From Actinomycetota bacterium (GTDB lineage: Bacteria; Actinomycetota; Thermoleophilia; Gaiellales; Gaiellaceae), in the NCBI GenBank assembly GCA_013821525.1, contig JACDGR010000027.1, positions 1 to 16,521 on the forward strand: a stretch of DNA of 16,521 nt, written 5' to 3'. Below the pieces are notes generated by a model. That model saw only the letters and a program-made list of their open reading frames with translations, did no database searches and had not been told where the DNA came from. Positions within the stretch are counted from its first letter, which is position 1; each line of letters begins with the position of its first letter. Made by a program: the position numbers and the translations under genes. Below, in pieces: positions 7,728-14,690 of the stretch.

Positions 7728-8483
7728 ATGAAGAGGCGGGTGATCGCGTTCGATCTGGACAACACGCTGACTGACAGCAAGTCGCCACTCGTCGACGAGA
7801 TGGCGGACCTGCTCGATCGGTTGTTGCTCCGGTTTCAGGTCTGCGTGATCTCGGGCGGGACGTTCGAGCAGTTTCAGAAACAGCTGCTCCACGGTCTCAA
7901 AGCTGCGCCGGACGCGCTGCGGGCGTTGCACGTGATGCCGACCTGTGGTACCCGCTACTACCGCTTCGACATCGCGACCCGCTCGTGGCGGCTGGTGTAC
8001 GCCGAGGACCTCACGGACGTCCAGAAGACGAAGATCGTCGCCGCGCTCACCAAGGGAGCTGACGCGCTCGGGTATCGCGGTTCACGGCTGTGGGGGCGCA
8101 GATCGAAGACCGAGGCAGCCAGATCACGGTTTTCGGCACTCGGACAGGAAGCCCCGATCGCCGAGACGGAAGCATGGGACCCGGATGGCGGAAAGAAGCG
8201 GAAGTTGCGTGACTACGTCGCGAAGCTGATTCCCGAGCTCGGGGTTCGCGTCGGCGGCTCGACCTCGATCGACGTCACCAAGCACGGTATCGACAAGGCG
8301 TACGGCATCAACAAGCTGCTCGTGCTGCTCGACGCGGCGAAACAGGATGTCATCTTCGTTGGCGACAGGTTGAGCAAGGGCGGCAACGACTATCCGGTCA
8401 AGGCGATGGGCGTCGACTGCCTGGCGGTCTCACGCTGGCAGGACACCGCGCTTGTCATCCAGACGATGCTCGGCGTGACCTGA
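7728..8483 (+). CDS. HAD-IIB phosphohydrolase/mutase, phosphomannomutase (PMM)-like
   Basis: A 251-residue HAD protein of the type that includes eukaryotic-style phosphomannomutase (mannose 1-phosphate to and from mannose 6-phosphate). Motif I is FDLDNTLTDSK (nucleophile Asp9, acid/base Asp11). ISGGTFEQFQKQL carries motif II. The C2-type cap contains SRFSALGQEAP and KRKLRDYV; then GGSTSIDVTKHGIDKAYGI (motif III Lys) and VGDRLSKGGNDYPV (motif IV, Asp213), the latter closely matching the PMM GGNDYE signature. Two bases separate it from a mannose-6-phosphate isomerase gene, which supports a mannose phosphate role. ATG 7728 opens exactly at the first beta strand, but the upstream GGGAGG site is spaced for a different-frame ATG at 7715. 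A plain phosphatase of the same family is the main alternative. Confidence 0.75.
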   Translation: MKRRVIAFDLDNTLTDSKSPLVDEMADLLDRLLLRFQVCVISGGTFEQFQKQLLHGLKAAPDALRALHVMPTCGTRYYRFDIATRSWRLVYAEDLTDVQKTKIVAALTKGADALGYRGSRLWGRRSKTEAARSRFSALGQEAPIAETEAWDPDGGKKRKLRDYVAKLIPELGVRVGGSTSIDVTKHGIDKAYGINKLLVLLDAAKQDVIFVGDRLSKGGNDYPVKAMGVDCLAVSRWQDTALVIQTMLGVT

Positions 8484-8485
8484 GA

Positions 8486-8851
8486 GTGACCAGAGCATTG
8501 ACAGCCGAGCATGACCAGCGCCCCTGGGGCGAGTACACGGTGCTCGACGAAGCGGCCGACTACAAGGTGAAACGGATCAAGGTGCTGCCCGGCAAACGGC
8601 TCAGCTACCAACGTCACGCGCGCCGGCAGGAACACTGGCTCGTCGTCGAGGGGATCGGCCGCGTCACGCTCGAAGGCCGCGACTTCGACGTTGTCGCCGG
8701 AGCAGCCGTCGAGGTCGCCGTCGGAGCGGCCCACCGCATCGCCAATCCGGGCATCGCGCCGCTCACATTCATCGAGGTGCAGCGCGGCGACTACTTCGGA
8801 GAGGACGACATCGTCCGCCTCGAAGACGACTTCGGCCGAGCCGGTCCGTAG
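8486..8851 (+). CDS. Stand-alone cupin-type mannose-6-phosphate isomerase
   Basis: A 121-residue single cupin matching the C-terminal isomerase domain of bifunctional ManC/AlgA proteins, without the N-terminal guanylyltransferase domain. It interconverts mannose 6-phosphate and fructose 6-phosphate with a bound metal. Signature stretches: RPWGEYTVLDE (12-22), YKVKRIKVLPGKRLSYQRHARRQEHW with His44, Glu49 and His50 as likely metal ligands, VVEGIGRVTLEG, the second cupin motif ending in His83 (AAHRIANPG), and IEVQRGDYFGEDDIVRLEDDFGR at the C-terminus. Start is GTG 8486, two bases after the PMM-like gene; the stop lies two bases before the GH130 start. Operon partners on both sides handle mannose phosphates, which supports the call. 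Confidence 0.88.
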   Translation: MTRALTAEHDQRPWGEYTVLDEAADYKVKRIKVLPGKRLSYQRHARRQEHWLVVEGIGRVTLEGRDFDVVAGAAVEVAVGAAHRIANPGIAPLTFIEVQRGDYFGEDDIVRLEDDFGRAGP

Positions 8852-8853
8852 CC

Positions 8854-9874
8854 GTGACAGTGATGAGCAGCAACTTCGACTACGCAGGCCCAACGACGAT
8901 CACGGTGCGACGCGTCAGCGACCAACCGATCGTCGAGGCCGACAGCGCATCCGGGTACGGTCCGATCTTTAACGCGGGTGTGATCCACCACGACGGCCGC
9001 TACACCTGTTCGCGCGCGGCGTGCGCGACGGCTACCGGCGCAACGACGGACCAGGTGACACCTTCCTCGATTACATCTCCGACGTGCTCGTCTTCACCTC
9101 CACCGACGGGAACACCTACAGGTTCCAGCAACGTCTCGCGGCCGGCTCACCAGACGGCGTCACGCCTACGAGGACCCGCGCGTCCAACGCGTACGCACCG
9201 TCGGCGACGACCAGGTCGTGATGTCCTACACCAACCTGCCTCCGCCGGAGTCGGGGCTTCCGTGGCGGGTGGGGCTGCACAAGCTGGCCTATGAGGGCGA
9301 CCGCTTCCGCCTCAACCGCAGCTCTGGCTGCCTTACCGGGCCCGCAGGCAGGCAGGACAAGGATGCAGTGATCTTCAACCTGCGTGACGGCCGCGTCGGG
9401 TTGATCCACCGGATCCACCCGAATATCCAGCTCGCGATCTTCGATGACCTCGATCAGCTCTGGAGCCCCCCTGCGGGCTACTGGGACGCGCACGTGGCCG
9501 ACCTCGAGGCGCACACGATCATCGCGCCCGCCGAGGGCGCGCTCGGGGTCGGCGGAGGGGCGCCGCCGCTTGAGAACGAGGACGGCCTGCTGCTCTTCTT
9601 CCACGAGCGGGAAGGCGACGGCCACTACGCAACCAAGGTCGCGCTGCTCGACGCTGACACGGGCCGGGTCAGGCCGCTGCTGCCCGACCCGATCATGCGT
9701 CCGCAGCTCGGCTGGGAGTGCTTCGGCGACGTCGACAACATCATTTTCGTCCAGGGTGCCGTCGCGCAGCCCGACGGCACGATCTACCTCACCTACGGCG
9801 CCGCTGACTACTGCGTCGGCGCGGCGGTCGTGGCCGCTCGCGAGGTCATCGACGCCCTGCGCGCCGCCGCGTAG
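8854..9874 (+). pseudogene. GH130-family mannoside phosphorylase, broken by two single-base deletions
   Basis: Three consecutive frames encode one GH130-type five-bladed beta-propeller protein of about 340 residues. Frame from GTG 8854 to about 9003 has RRVSDQPIVEADSASGYGP and FNAGVIHHDGRY; frame from 9006 to 9161 has LFARGVRDGYRRNDGPG and DVLVFTSTDG; frame from 9164 to 9874 has AYEDPRV, HPNIQLAIFDDLDQLW, GGGAPPLENEDG, LGWECFGDVDNIIFVQGAV and YLTYGAADYCVGAAVV. Adding one C near 9003 and one near 9161 restores RYHLFARGV and DGVHAYEDPRV, both expected in the family. GH130 enzymes cleave beta-mannosides with phosphate to give mannose 1-phosphate, which fits the two preceding genes. Coding character is intact between breaks, so this is either recent decay or sequencing error. 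The exact substrate cannot be told. Confidence 0.85.
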
Positions 9875-9881
9875 ATCAGCG

Positions 9882-10304
9882 TCAGGTGGTTTGCGCGCGG
9901 TTCTGCGCCTCCAAGCCTGAGCAGATGTCGTCGAACGTCCGCACGATGTTCTGGTCGGTGGCTTGCGTACGTCGATAGCTGGCCGAGTCAGCGACGGTGC
10001 GGAGGCGGTCGGCGAGCAGCCGGCGTGCCTCGTCGACGTGCAGCCACCCGTCGGGAACCCAGTTCAACGGAATGTCCTTCGCCAGCGAGCGTACCCGTCC
10101 GTCTGGCGCAACCTCAAGCGCCACCAGGTGCTTCGCGATCTCGTCGGCCCAGGTGCGCCACTGCGCTGTGGCGTCGACGAGCCATTCGGCGAGCTCGGCT
10201 GCTTCCTCGCCTGTTGCAACCCAGCGAACATGGTCACCGACGACAGCCAGACACAACAGGTCCCGAAGTTCCTCCTGCAGTTCATCTGCTGTCCTATCGC
10301 GCAT
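9882..10304 (-). CDS. Dps/ferritin-like protein with most ferroxidase ligands missing
   Basis: A 140-residue, helix-rich protein. Start ATG 10304 follows a strong GAGGAGGG site (10309-10316); the frame extends 30 codons further up but that extension is basic and has no ribosome site. Aligning by eye to Dps from the RW-x3-G turn (Trp28, Gly32; E. coli Trp52, Gly56) and the DEIA...APDGR stretch gives a consistent offset. At the E. coli ferroxidase positions I read Arg27 for His51, Ala39 for His63, Val43 for Asp67, Asp54 for Asp78 and Lys58 for Glu82, so only one ligand is kept. If the fold call is right it would not oxidise iron normally. It may be transcribed with the Usp-like gene upstream, 106 bp away. 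It converges on the GH130 gene with seven bases between stops. The family call is tentative. Confidence 0.55.
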   Translation of the reverse strand: MRDRTADELQEELRDLLCLAVVGDHVRWVATGEEAAELAEWLVDATAQWRTWADEIAKHLVALEVAPDGRVRSLAKDIPLNWVPDGWLHVDEARRLLADRLRTVADSASYRRTQATDQNIVRTFDDICSGLEAQNRAQTT

Positions 10305-10308
10305 TGAG

Positions 10309-10316
10309 CCCTCCTC
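10309..10316 (-). promoter_or_regulatory. Ribosome binding site deciding the Dps-like start
   Basis: Minus strand reads GAGGAGGG, four bases before ATG 10304. It favours this ATG over the in-frame upstream start at 10394, which has no such site. Confidence 0.6.
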
Positions 10317-10376
10317 GTCCACAAGGCCGCCCTTCTTCCTCTTAAGCGTCCCTTCGCGCAAAGGTCTTACCGCCGG

Positions 10377-10390
10377 CCCCGCCACCGGGG
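10377..10390. other. Small GC-rich inverted repeat between the Usp-like and Dps-like genes
   Basis: CCCCG CCAC CGGGG forms a 5-bp stem with a 4-base loop, 20 bases after the stop of the Usp-like gene. It has no following T run on the minus strand, so at most it is a weak or factor-assisted terminator or attenuator; chance is also possible in such GC-rich DNA. Confidence 0.25.
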
Positions 10391-10410
10391 TCATTCAGCC
10401 GCCGTTAGCG

Positions 10411-10845
10411 TCAGCCAGTGCGTTCCGTGAGCGATCCGTCCTCTGCGACCGTGACGGTCGTAACCGGAACGCTGAAGCGCGCTTGTGCTGCCGCGCCGCT
10501 GCCTTCTTCCAGCCAGCCGGCTTGATCGTCGGGACGCGCTATGGCGAGGATCTCGTCGGCGGCGAAGGTGCGAAGCGCGTCCTCGATCGCGTGGAGTGCG
10601 TCGGAGTCGCCCACGCGAGCCTCGACGTCCTCGGTGGGGGTGGCGTCTGCCGTTCGAGCGGCAAGCGAGGCGGCTTCGGTTCGGGAGTCGTCTTCCGCGT
10701 TCGTCAGCCAGTCGAGCCGCGAGATGTCCGACGCGGGCGCAACCACAAGCATCTCGGCATCATCACCGCCACGTTTACGCACCAAGTCACGCAGCACACC
10801 GTCGGCGACTTCGGTCGTGATCACGACGAGCACACGGCGCGGCAT
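10411..10845 (-). CDS. Universal stress protein-like (UspA fold), probably not ATP-binding
   Basis: A 144-residue soluble alpha/beta protein. It starts RRVLVVITTEVADGVLRDLV, has a second strand EMLVVAPASD, a variable acidic middle, then VEARVGDSDALHAIEDALRTFAADEILAIARPD and a last strand ARFSVPVTTVTV, the usual Usp order of strands and helices. The G-x2-G-x9-G(S/T) ATP-binding motif expected before the last strand is absent (here QAGWLEEGSGAAAQARF), so it resembles the non-nucleotide-binding branch. ATG 10845 has GAGGAGGAG just upstream; the TTG immediately before it is less likely. It follows the 70-residue gene by 10 bases, within the block D operon. A role in stress response is inference from fold. 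Confidence 0.6.
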   Translation of the reverse strand: MPRRVLVVITTEVADGVLRDLVRKRGGDDAEMLVVAPASDISRLDWLTNAEDDSRTEAASLAARTADATPTEDVEARVGDSDALHAIEDALRTFAADEILAIARPDDQAGWLEEGSGAAAQARFSVPVTTVTVAEDGSLTERTG

Positions 10846-10855
10846 CAACTCCTCC

Positions 10856-11068
10856 TCAGTCGCGTGGAGGCTTTTCGTTGTCGATCAGCCGCTGCGGATC
10901 GCTGCCGCCAAAGTGTTCCTCGACGGCGTCCCCCGTCCTATCTTCGACGCTCTCGTCGACGAAACGGCGCTCACCCGGGCTCCTCCGCTCATATTCGTCT
11001 CTGCGCTCCTTACCGTCCGCCTTGCGGCGCGCCAGAAGGCGATTCCAGAGAGCTCGCATCATGCTCAT
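10856..11068 (-). CDS. Small highly charged hypothetical protein, 70 residues
   Basis: Not recognised. The ATG at 11068 overlaps the stop of the flavoprotein gene as ATGA, and further in-frame ATGs lie at 11062 and 11059. The N-terminus MMRALWNRLLARRKADGKERR is an amphipathic basic helix; the rest is rich in Asp, Glu and Arg and probably poorly ordered (PGERRFVDESVEDRTGD, GGSDPQRLIDNEKPPRD). It has no Cys or membrane segment. The translational overlap and the strong ribosome site for the next gene near its stop support it as a real operon member rather than a chance frame. Confidence 0.6.
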   Translation of the reverse strand: MSMMRALWNRLLARRKADGKERRDEYERRSPGERRFVDESVEDRTGDAVEEHFGGSDPQRLIDNEKPPRD

Positions 11069-12804
11069 TCTAGAAGGCGACCGGCCGTGTCGATTTCGGG
11101 GCCGCCGGCGAGCGCTGCGACCGCCTGCGACGGCTCGCCGGGCCGCTCTCGGGCGATATCTCCGTCGCGGTCCCAGACGAGGTTGACGCGCAGCAGCGGA
11201 TCAGTGCCTGGGTAGTCCAGTCGCGTGTGCGCGCCTCGGCTCTCGCGCCGCTCCAACGCGCAAGCGAGCGTCGCGCGTGCCGCGAGCAGCGAGCCTTGCA
11301 GATCGAAGGCGTGAGCGAGGTCGGCGTAGCCGGCGAGGTCCGGGCGCACCTCCATCGAGCGCGATCGCTCGCTGACCTCGTCGAGCCGCGTCAGTCCTGC
11401 CTGCAGGCCGTCCTCGGAGCGGACGACACCGCAGCACTCCGACATCAGATCGCGCACGGCCCGCTGCAGGGGGCGCGCGAACTCATCGCCGCGCCGTCCA
11501 AGCAACTCGTCGACCTCCTCGGCTGCGGCGGCGATGCTGCCAGGGTTGCGCATCTGCACGTCGAGCGCCGCCGACCAGCGCGCAGCCTCGCTGCCCACGA
11601 TCCGGCCGAAGACAAGGCATTCGGCGAGCGAGTTGCCGCCGAGGCGGTTGGCGCCGTGTACGCCGGTCGCGCACTCGCCGACCGCGTACAGCCCTTCGAC
11701 ATCGGTCAGGTGCGTCTCCGGCTCGACCCAGACGCCGCCCATCGAGTAGTGCGCGGTCGGCGCGACCTCCATCGGCACACGGGTGATGTCCAGCATGGCC
11801 AGGTCGACGGACTGCCGGTACATGCGCGGCAGCCGGCTGAGCACAATGTCGCGGCCCAGATGGGACACATCGAGGAGCACGCCGCCGTGCTCCGTGCCGC
11901 GCCCCTCAGAGATCTCGGTGTAGATGGCGAGAGCGACACGGTCGCGGGTCGAAAGCTCGAGCCGCTCGGGGTCATAGCGCTCCATGAAGCGCTCCCCGGC
12001 CGCGTTGCGCAGGATCCCGCCCTCGCCGCGCACAGCCTCGGTCACCAGCGTGCCCGCGGACTCCTCCGGGAAGACCATCCCGGTCGGATGAAACTGGACG
12101 AACTCCATGTCGCGCAGCCGGCAGCCGGCATCGACGGCCAGCCGCATCGCATCACCGGTGTTCTCGTCGCGCCGCGACGACGAACGACGCCAGATCCGCG
12201 TGTGCCCGCCAGCCGCGAGGATCACTGCGTCGGCGACGAACACCCAGCGGCTGCCATCCTCGACACCGAACCCGTAACAGCCGAACGCTCGCCCGTCGTG
12301 CACGAGCAGCCGGGTGACATAGATGTCGTCGCGCACCGCAACGCCGACCTCTGAGGCCCGGCGCGCGAGCGTGCGCTGAACCTCTCGGCCGGTGTAATCG
12401 CCCACGAAGCAGGTTCGCCTGGACCGATGCGCGCCGAAGAAACGCTGCGACAGCCGGCCGTCGTCCTCACGCGCGAACTGCGCACCCCAGCGGACGAGAT
12501 CATCAATCGCCGCCGGCGCCTCACGGCAGAGGAGCTCGACGCTGCGCGGATCGCCCAACCAGTAGCCCTCCCGCAGCGTGTCAGCGGCGTGCTGCTGCCA
12601 GCTGTCCTCGGGATCCATCGTGCCGAGCGCCGCGTTGATCCCCCCAGACGCGAGCACCGTGTGCGCGTCGTCGCGCCGCCGCTTGCCGACGCAGAGCACC
12701 TGCACGCCGCGCTCCGCGAGTTCAATCGCCGCTCGCAGACCGGCCGCGCCCGTGCCCACGACGAGCACGCCCGTAGCGATGCGCCGCTCCTCGACCTGTG
12801 TCAC
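11065..12804 (-). CDS. FAD-dependent flavoprotein of the SdhA/FrdA/NadB family
   Basis: A 579-residue flavoprotein. The N-terminal dinucleotide motif is VLVVGTGAAGLRAAIE (13-28). DDAHTVLASGGINAALG places His48 where SdhA/FrdA bind FAD covalently; L-aspartate oxidase usually lacks this His. Other marks are TCFVGDYTGREVQRTL, DMEFVQFHPTG, TEAVRGEGGIL, ELSTRDRVA (the Arg matching the FrdA proton donor), APTAHYSMGGVWV and GVHGANRLGGNSLAECLVFG, followed by the C-terminal helical domain. It therefore should reduce fumarate or oxidise succinate or a related dicarboxylate, but no iron-sulfur or membrane subunit gene is adjacent. GTG 12804 overlaps the preceding stop by one base. Alternatives are NadB-like or a thiol:fumarate-reductase-like subunit A. 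Confidence 0.85.
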   Translation of the reverse strand: MTQVEERRIATGVLVVGTGAAGLRAAIELAERGVQVLCVGKRRRDDAHTVLASGGINAALGTMDPEDSWQQHAADTLREGYWLGDPRSVELLCREAPAAIDDLVRWGAQFAREDDGRLSQRFFGAHRSRRTCFVGDYTGREVQRTLARRASEVGVAVRDDIYVTRLLVHDGRAFGCYGFGVEDGSRWVFVADAVILAAGGHTRIWRRSSSRRDENTGDAMRLAVDAGCRLRDMEFVQFHPTGMVFPEESAGTLVTEAVRGEGGILRNAAGERFMERYDPERLELSTRDRVALAIYTEISEGRGTEHGGVLLDVSHLGRDIVLSRLPRMYRQSVDLAMLDITRVPMEVAPTAHYSMGGVWVEPETHLTDVEGLYAVGECATGVHGANRLGGNSLAECLVFGRIVGSEAARWSAALDVQMRNPGSIAAAAEEVDELLGRRGDEFARPLQRAVRDLMSECCGVVRSEDGLQAGLTRLDEVSERSRSMEVRPDLAGYADLAHAFDLQGSLLAARATLACALERRESRGAHTRLDYPGTDPLLRVNLVWDRDGDIARERPGEPSQAVAALAGGPEIDTAGRLLE

Positions 12805-13106
12805 TAAGCCTCGCTGGGAGGGTCGCGCCGAGACGGTGTACGCCTGCGTCCGGCAAACCTCGATAGGCGCCGTTTCGTCGCGGCGATCATCGCGGCGCGG
12901 CGGTTCTGTGCTGCCTGATAGCGCGGACGGTCCGTGACCGGCATTTGATCCTGGGCGGTCTCGCCGATGTGACGGACGCCGCGCGGGTTCGCCTTCCGGT
13001 CTCGCAGCGGCGGATGTTTGGGCGGTTCGAACAAGCGGTGCTTCGGGTCGAAGCCATGCGGCTCAGCGGCGTCGATGCCGTCTTCACGGGCCGGGTGCTC
13101 GGGCAT
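12804..13106 (-). CDS. Small basic, proline-rich hypothetical protein, 100 residues
   Basis: Not recognised. ATG 13106 has GGAGG (13113-13117) six bases upstream, and the stop overlaps the GTG start of the flavoprotein gene, so it is probably the first gene of the block D operon. The N-terminal half is polar with many Pro and His (AAEPHGFDPKHRLFEPPKHPPLRDR); the second half has TDRPRYQAAQNRRAAMIAATKRRLSRFAGRRR, a strongly basic predicted helix that could bind nucleic acid or acidic surfaces. There is no signal peptide or membrane segment. Function unknown. Confidence 0.6.
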   Translation of the reverse strand: MPEHPAREDGIDAAEPHGFDPKHRLFEPPKHPPLRDRKANPRGVRHIGETAQDQMPVTDRPRYQAAQNRRAAMIAATKRRLSRFAGRRRTPSRRDPPSEA

Positions 13107-13112
13107 GGCGGA

Positions 13113-13117
13113 CCTCC
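13113..13117 (-). promoter_or_regulatory. Ribosome binding site of the 100-residue basic protein
   Basis: Minus strand GGAGG, six bases before ATG 13106. Its ideal spacing is the main support for this small gene and its start. Confidence 0.55.
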
Positions 13118-13243
13118 AGGCTAGACAGCAGTGGGCGGAGAGATCGCGACGCGATCGTCCGACAATGATCCAGCGTCGCGCAGGCCCTCCTTCTTACCTA
13201 CACCACCAAGAACTCCGAAGGGGCCGTCGCAGGACGCAACACG

Positions 13244-13268
13244 GCCGTCGACGAAGTAGGTCGAGCCG
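13244..13268 (-). repeat. Direct repeat copy 1 (25 bp, exact match to 14717-14741)
   Basis: Reading both segments on the same strand, the 25 bases are identical. This copy is outside any supported gene, beyond the 3' end of the reductase gene. The other copy encodes GSTYFVDG near the C-terminus of the SDR. Flanking bases differ at once on both sides. Confidence 0.8.
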
Positions 13269-13337
13269 TCCGCATCGGCGCAGGCTGCAGCGTGCGTGCG
13301 CTTCGGTTTGGGGAGCCGTGGAGCCCGACGATTGGCG

Positions 13338-14690
13338 CTACAACATCGACGCGATGTTTGACGCCTGGGTGGGATAGACGGACAACGTCTCCTTGAGAGC
13401 GTCTGCCCGAATGTCCGCCCGGATAGCGAGGGCAAAGACGTTGGCGAACTCGTCGGCTTCGGGGCCCAACAAGTGAGCGCCAAGGATCCTGCCGCTGTCC
13501 TTCTCGATCAGCACCTTGTACATCGACGCCGACTCCGCGACACGGCGCGCCGAGTACCAGCCGGAGGTATCGGCGTGGTTGACGGTGAAGACCAGACCTT
13601 TGGCGCGTGCTTCCTGTTCGGTCAAGCCAGCCGCTCCCAGGGCGGGGATCGAATACACGACGCTGGCCTTGCCGAGGTAGTCGGCGGTGTGCCTGTTTCC
13701 TTCCAGGATGTTTCGGGCCACAACAGCACCTTCGTAGTCAGCGAACGGGGTCTCAGGTAATCCTCCGCTGTTGGCTGCGTCGCCCGCTGCGTACACGGCG
13801 GGGTTGGAGACGCTCTGCAGATAGCCGTTCACGGTGACTCCCAGCCGATCGAACTCGACGCCGGCGGCAGGCAGGTCGAGGTCGTCGAGCTCGGCCGCTC
13901 GGCCGGCCGCGTGGACGACCAACTCGGCCTCGAACACCTCCGAAGTCGAATCCGTCGAGGTCGTGACCTTGAAGTCTCCCGGACGTCCATCGATGCCGAC
14001 GACCTTCGTGCTCGTTCTCACGTCGATGCCGATCTCGCGGCTGCGTTCCAACAGCTTCGCCACCAAATCCGCGTCGAAGTGCTCAAGCGGCCGCGCTCCT
14101 TGGTGCAGGATGGTGACCGTCGCGCCGGCCCTGGCGGCGATGTGGCCGAACTCGAAGGCGATGTAGCCGCCTCCGACAAAGGCGATCTGCTTCGGCAGCT
14201 GTTCCAGGTCCAGGAACTGGTCGCTGCGGGTGAGATGCGTCTCGCCGTCGATGTTCAGCCTGGCCGGCCAGGCACCGGTTGCTACCACCAGATGGGTGCC
14301 TTCGAGGATGTCGTCGTCGACCTGGATCGAGCGCTCGTCCACGAAGCGTGCCCGGCCGTGAAAGGTTTCGATGCCCGCGCGCAGGAAGCCATCCTCGCGT
14401 TGCTTGGGGAATGGGTCCGTGAACGTGGCCTTGAAGCGGATCAGCTCGGCCCAGTCGATCTGAAGCTCCCCCGCCACTCCTCGGCCTTCCATGCGCCGCC
14501 GCCGATCGACGATCTCGGCCGCACCCACCAGAACTTTCTTGGGATCACAGCCGCGCAGCCCGCAGGTGCCACCGAAGGGCCGGGAATCGACGATCGCCAC
14601 ATGCTTGCCGGCCGCGCGGCAACGCGTGGCCACCGTCGAGCCAGCTTCTCCGGTCCCGATCACGACAACGTCAAAGGGACGCGTGGTCAG
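13338..14690 (-). CDS. Pyridine nucleotide-disulfide oxidoreductase, glutathione-reductase-like; probable CTG start
   Basis: A 450-residue flavoenzyme of the glutathione/mercuric reductase class. Read from CTG 14690 the N-terminus is TTRPFDVVVIGTGEAGS, a full FAD-binding beta-alpha-beta; the first standard start, GTG 14663, would cut the strand in half. The CTG overlaps the SDR stop as CTGA with GGAGG four bases upstream. The redox disulfide is Cys43/Cys48 in GGTCGLRGCDPKK. The NAD(P) site is VGGGYIAFEFG, followed by HQGARPLEHFD, where an Arg is compatible with NADPH. YAAGDAA is the second FAD motif. At the C-terminus Tyr439 in SVYPTQASN replaces the His of the usual HPTxxE dyad. It probably reduces a low-molecular-weight or protein disulfide. 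Sampled stretches look somewhat lower in GC than neighbours. Confidence 0.85.
   Translation of the reverse strand: MTTRPFDVVVIGTGEAGSTVATRCRAAGKHVAIVDSRPFGGTCGLRGCDPKKVLVGAAEIVDRRRRMEGRGVAGELQIDWAELIRFKATFTDPFPKQREDGFLRAGIETFHGRARFVDERSIQVDDDILEGTHLVVATGAWPARLNIDGETHLTRSDQFLDLEQLPKQIAFVGGGYIAFEFGHIAARAGATVTILHQGARPLEHFDADLVAKLLERSREIGIDVRTSTKVVGIDGRPGDFKVTTSTDSTSEVFEAELVVHAAGRAAELDDLDLPAAGVEFDRLGVTVNGYLQSVSNPAVYAAGDAANSGGLPETPFADYEGAVVARNILEGNRHTADYLGKASVVYSIPALGAAGLTEQEARAKGLVFTVNHADTSGWYSARRVAESASMYKVLIEKDSGRILGAHLLGPEADEFANVFALAIRADIRADALKETLSVYPTQASNIASML

Larger units (their letters stand above)
13107..13337. other. Intergenic region upstream of block D, with a 25-bp copy of a glucose dehydrogenase coding segment
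   Basis: This 231-bp stretch lies between the stop of the reductase gene and the start of the 100-residue protein, so it should hold the block D promoter, though I see no clear -10/-35 pair. A minus-strand frame through it encodes CADADGSTYFVDGRVASC; GSTYFVDG is identical to the C-terminal GSTYFVDG of the neighbouring SDR, and the DNA match is exact over 25 bp (13244-13268). No start codon serves this frame after the reductase stop, so it is probably a remnant or non-coding. Confidence 0.4.

Noticed and set aside
10305..10394. 30-residue N-terminal extension of the Dps-like protein
   Set aside because: There is no ribosome site for the upstream start, while ATG 10304 has an excellent one; the extension is basic and low in structure.
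11227..12354. Plus-strand frame of 375 codons opposite the flavoprotein
   Set aside because: It is antisense to a well-supported flavoprotein and has no recognisable domain.
13300..13340. Possible terminator hairpin after the reductase gene
   Set aside because: The GGGAGCC/GGAGCCC strings look symmetrical but are not reverse complements, and no T run follows.
13121..13483. Minus-strand 120-codon frame across the reductase 3' end and the gap
   Set aside because: It lacks a start after the reductase stop and most of it is an out-of-frame shadow; only the short GSTYFVDG repeat in it is of interest and is reported separately.
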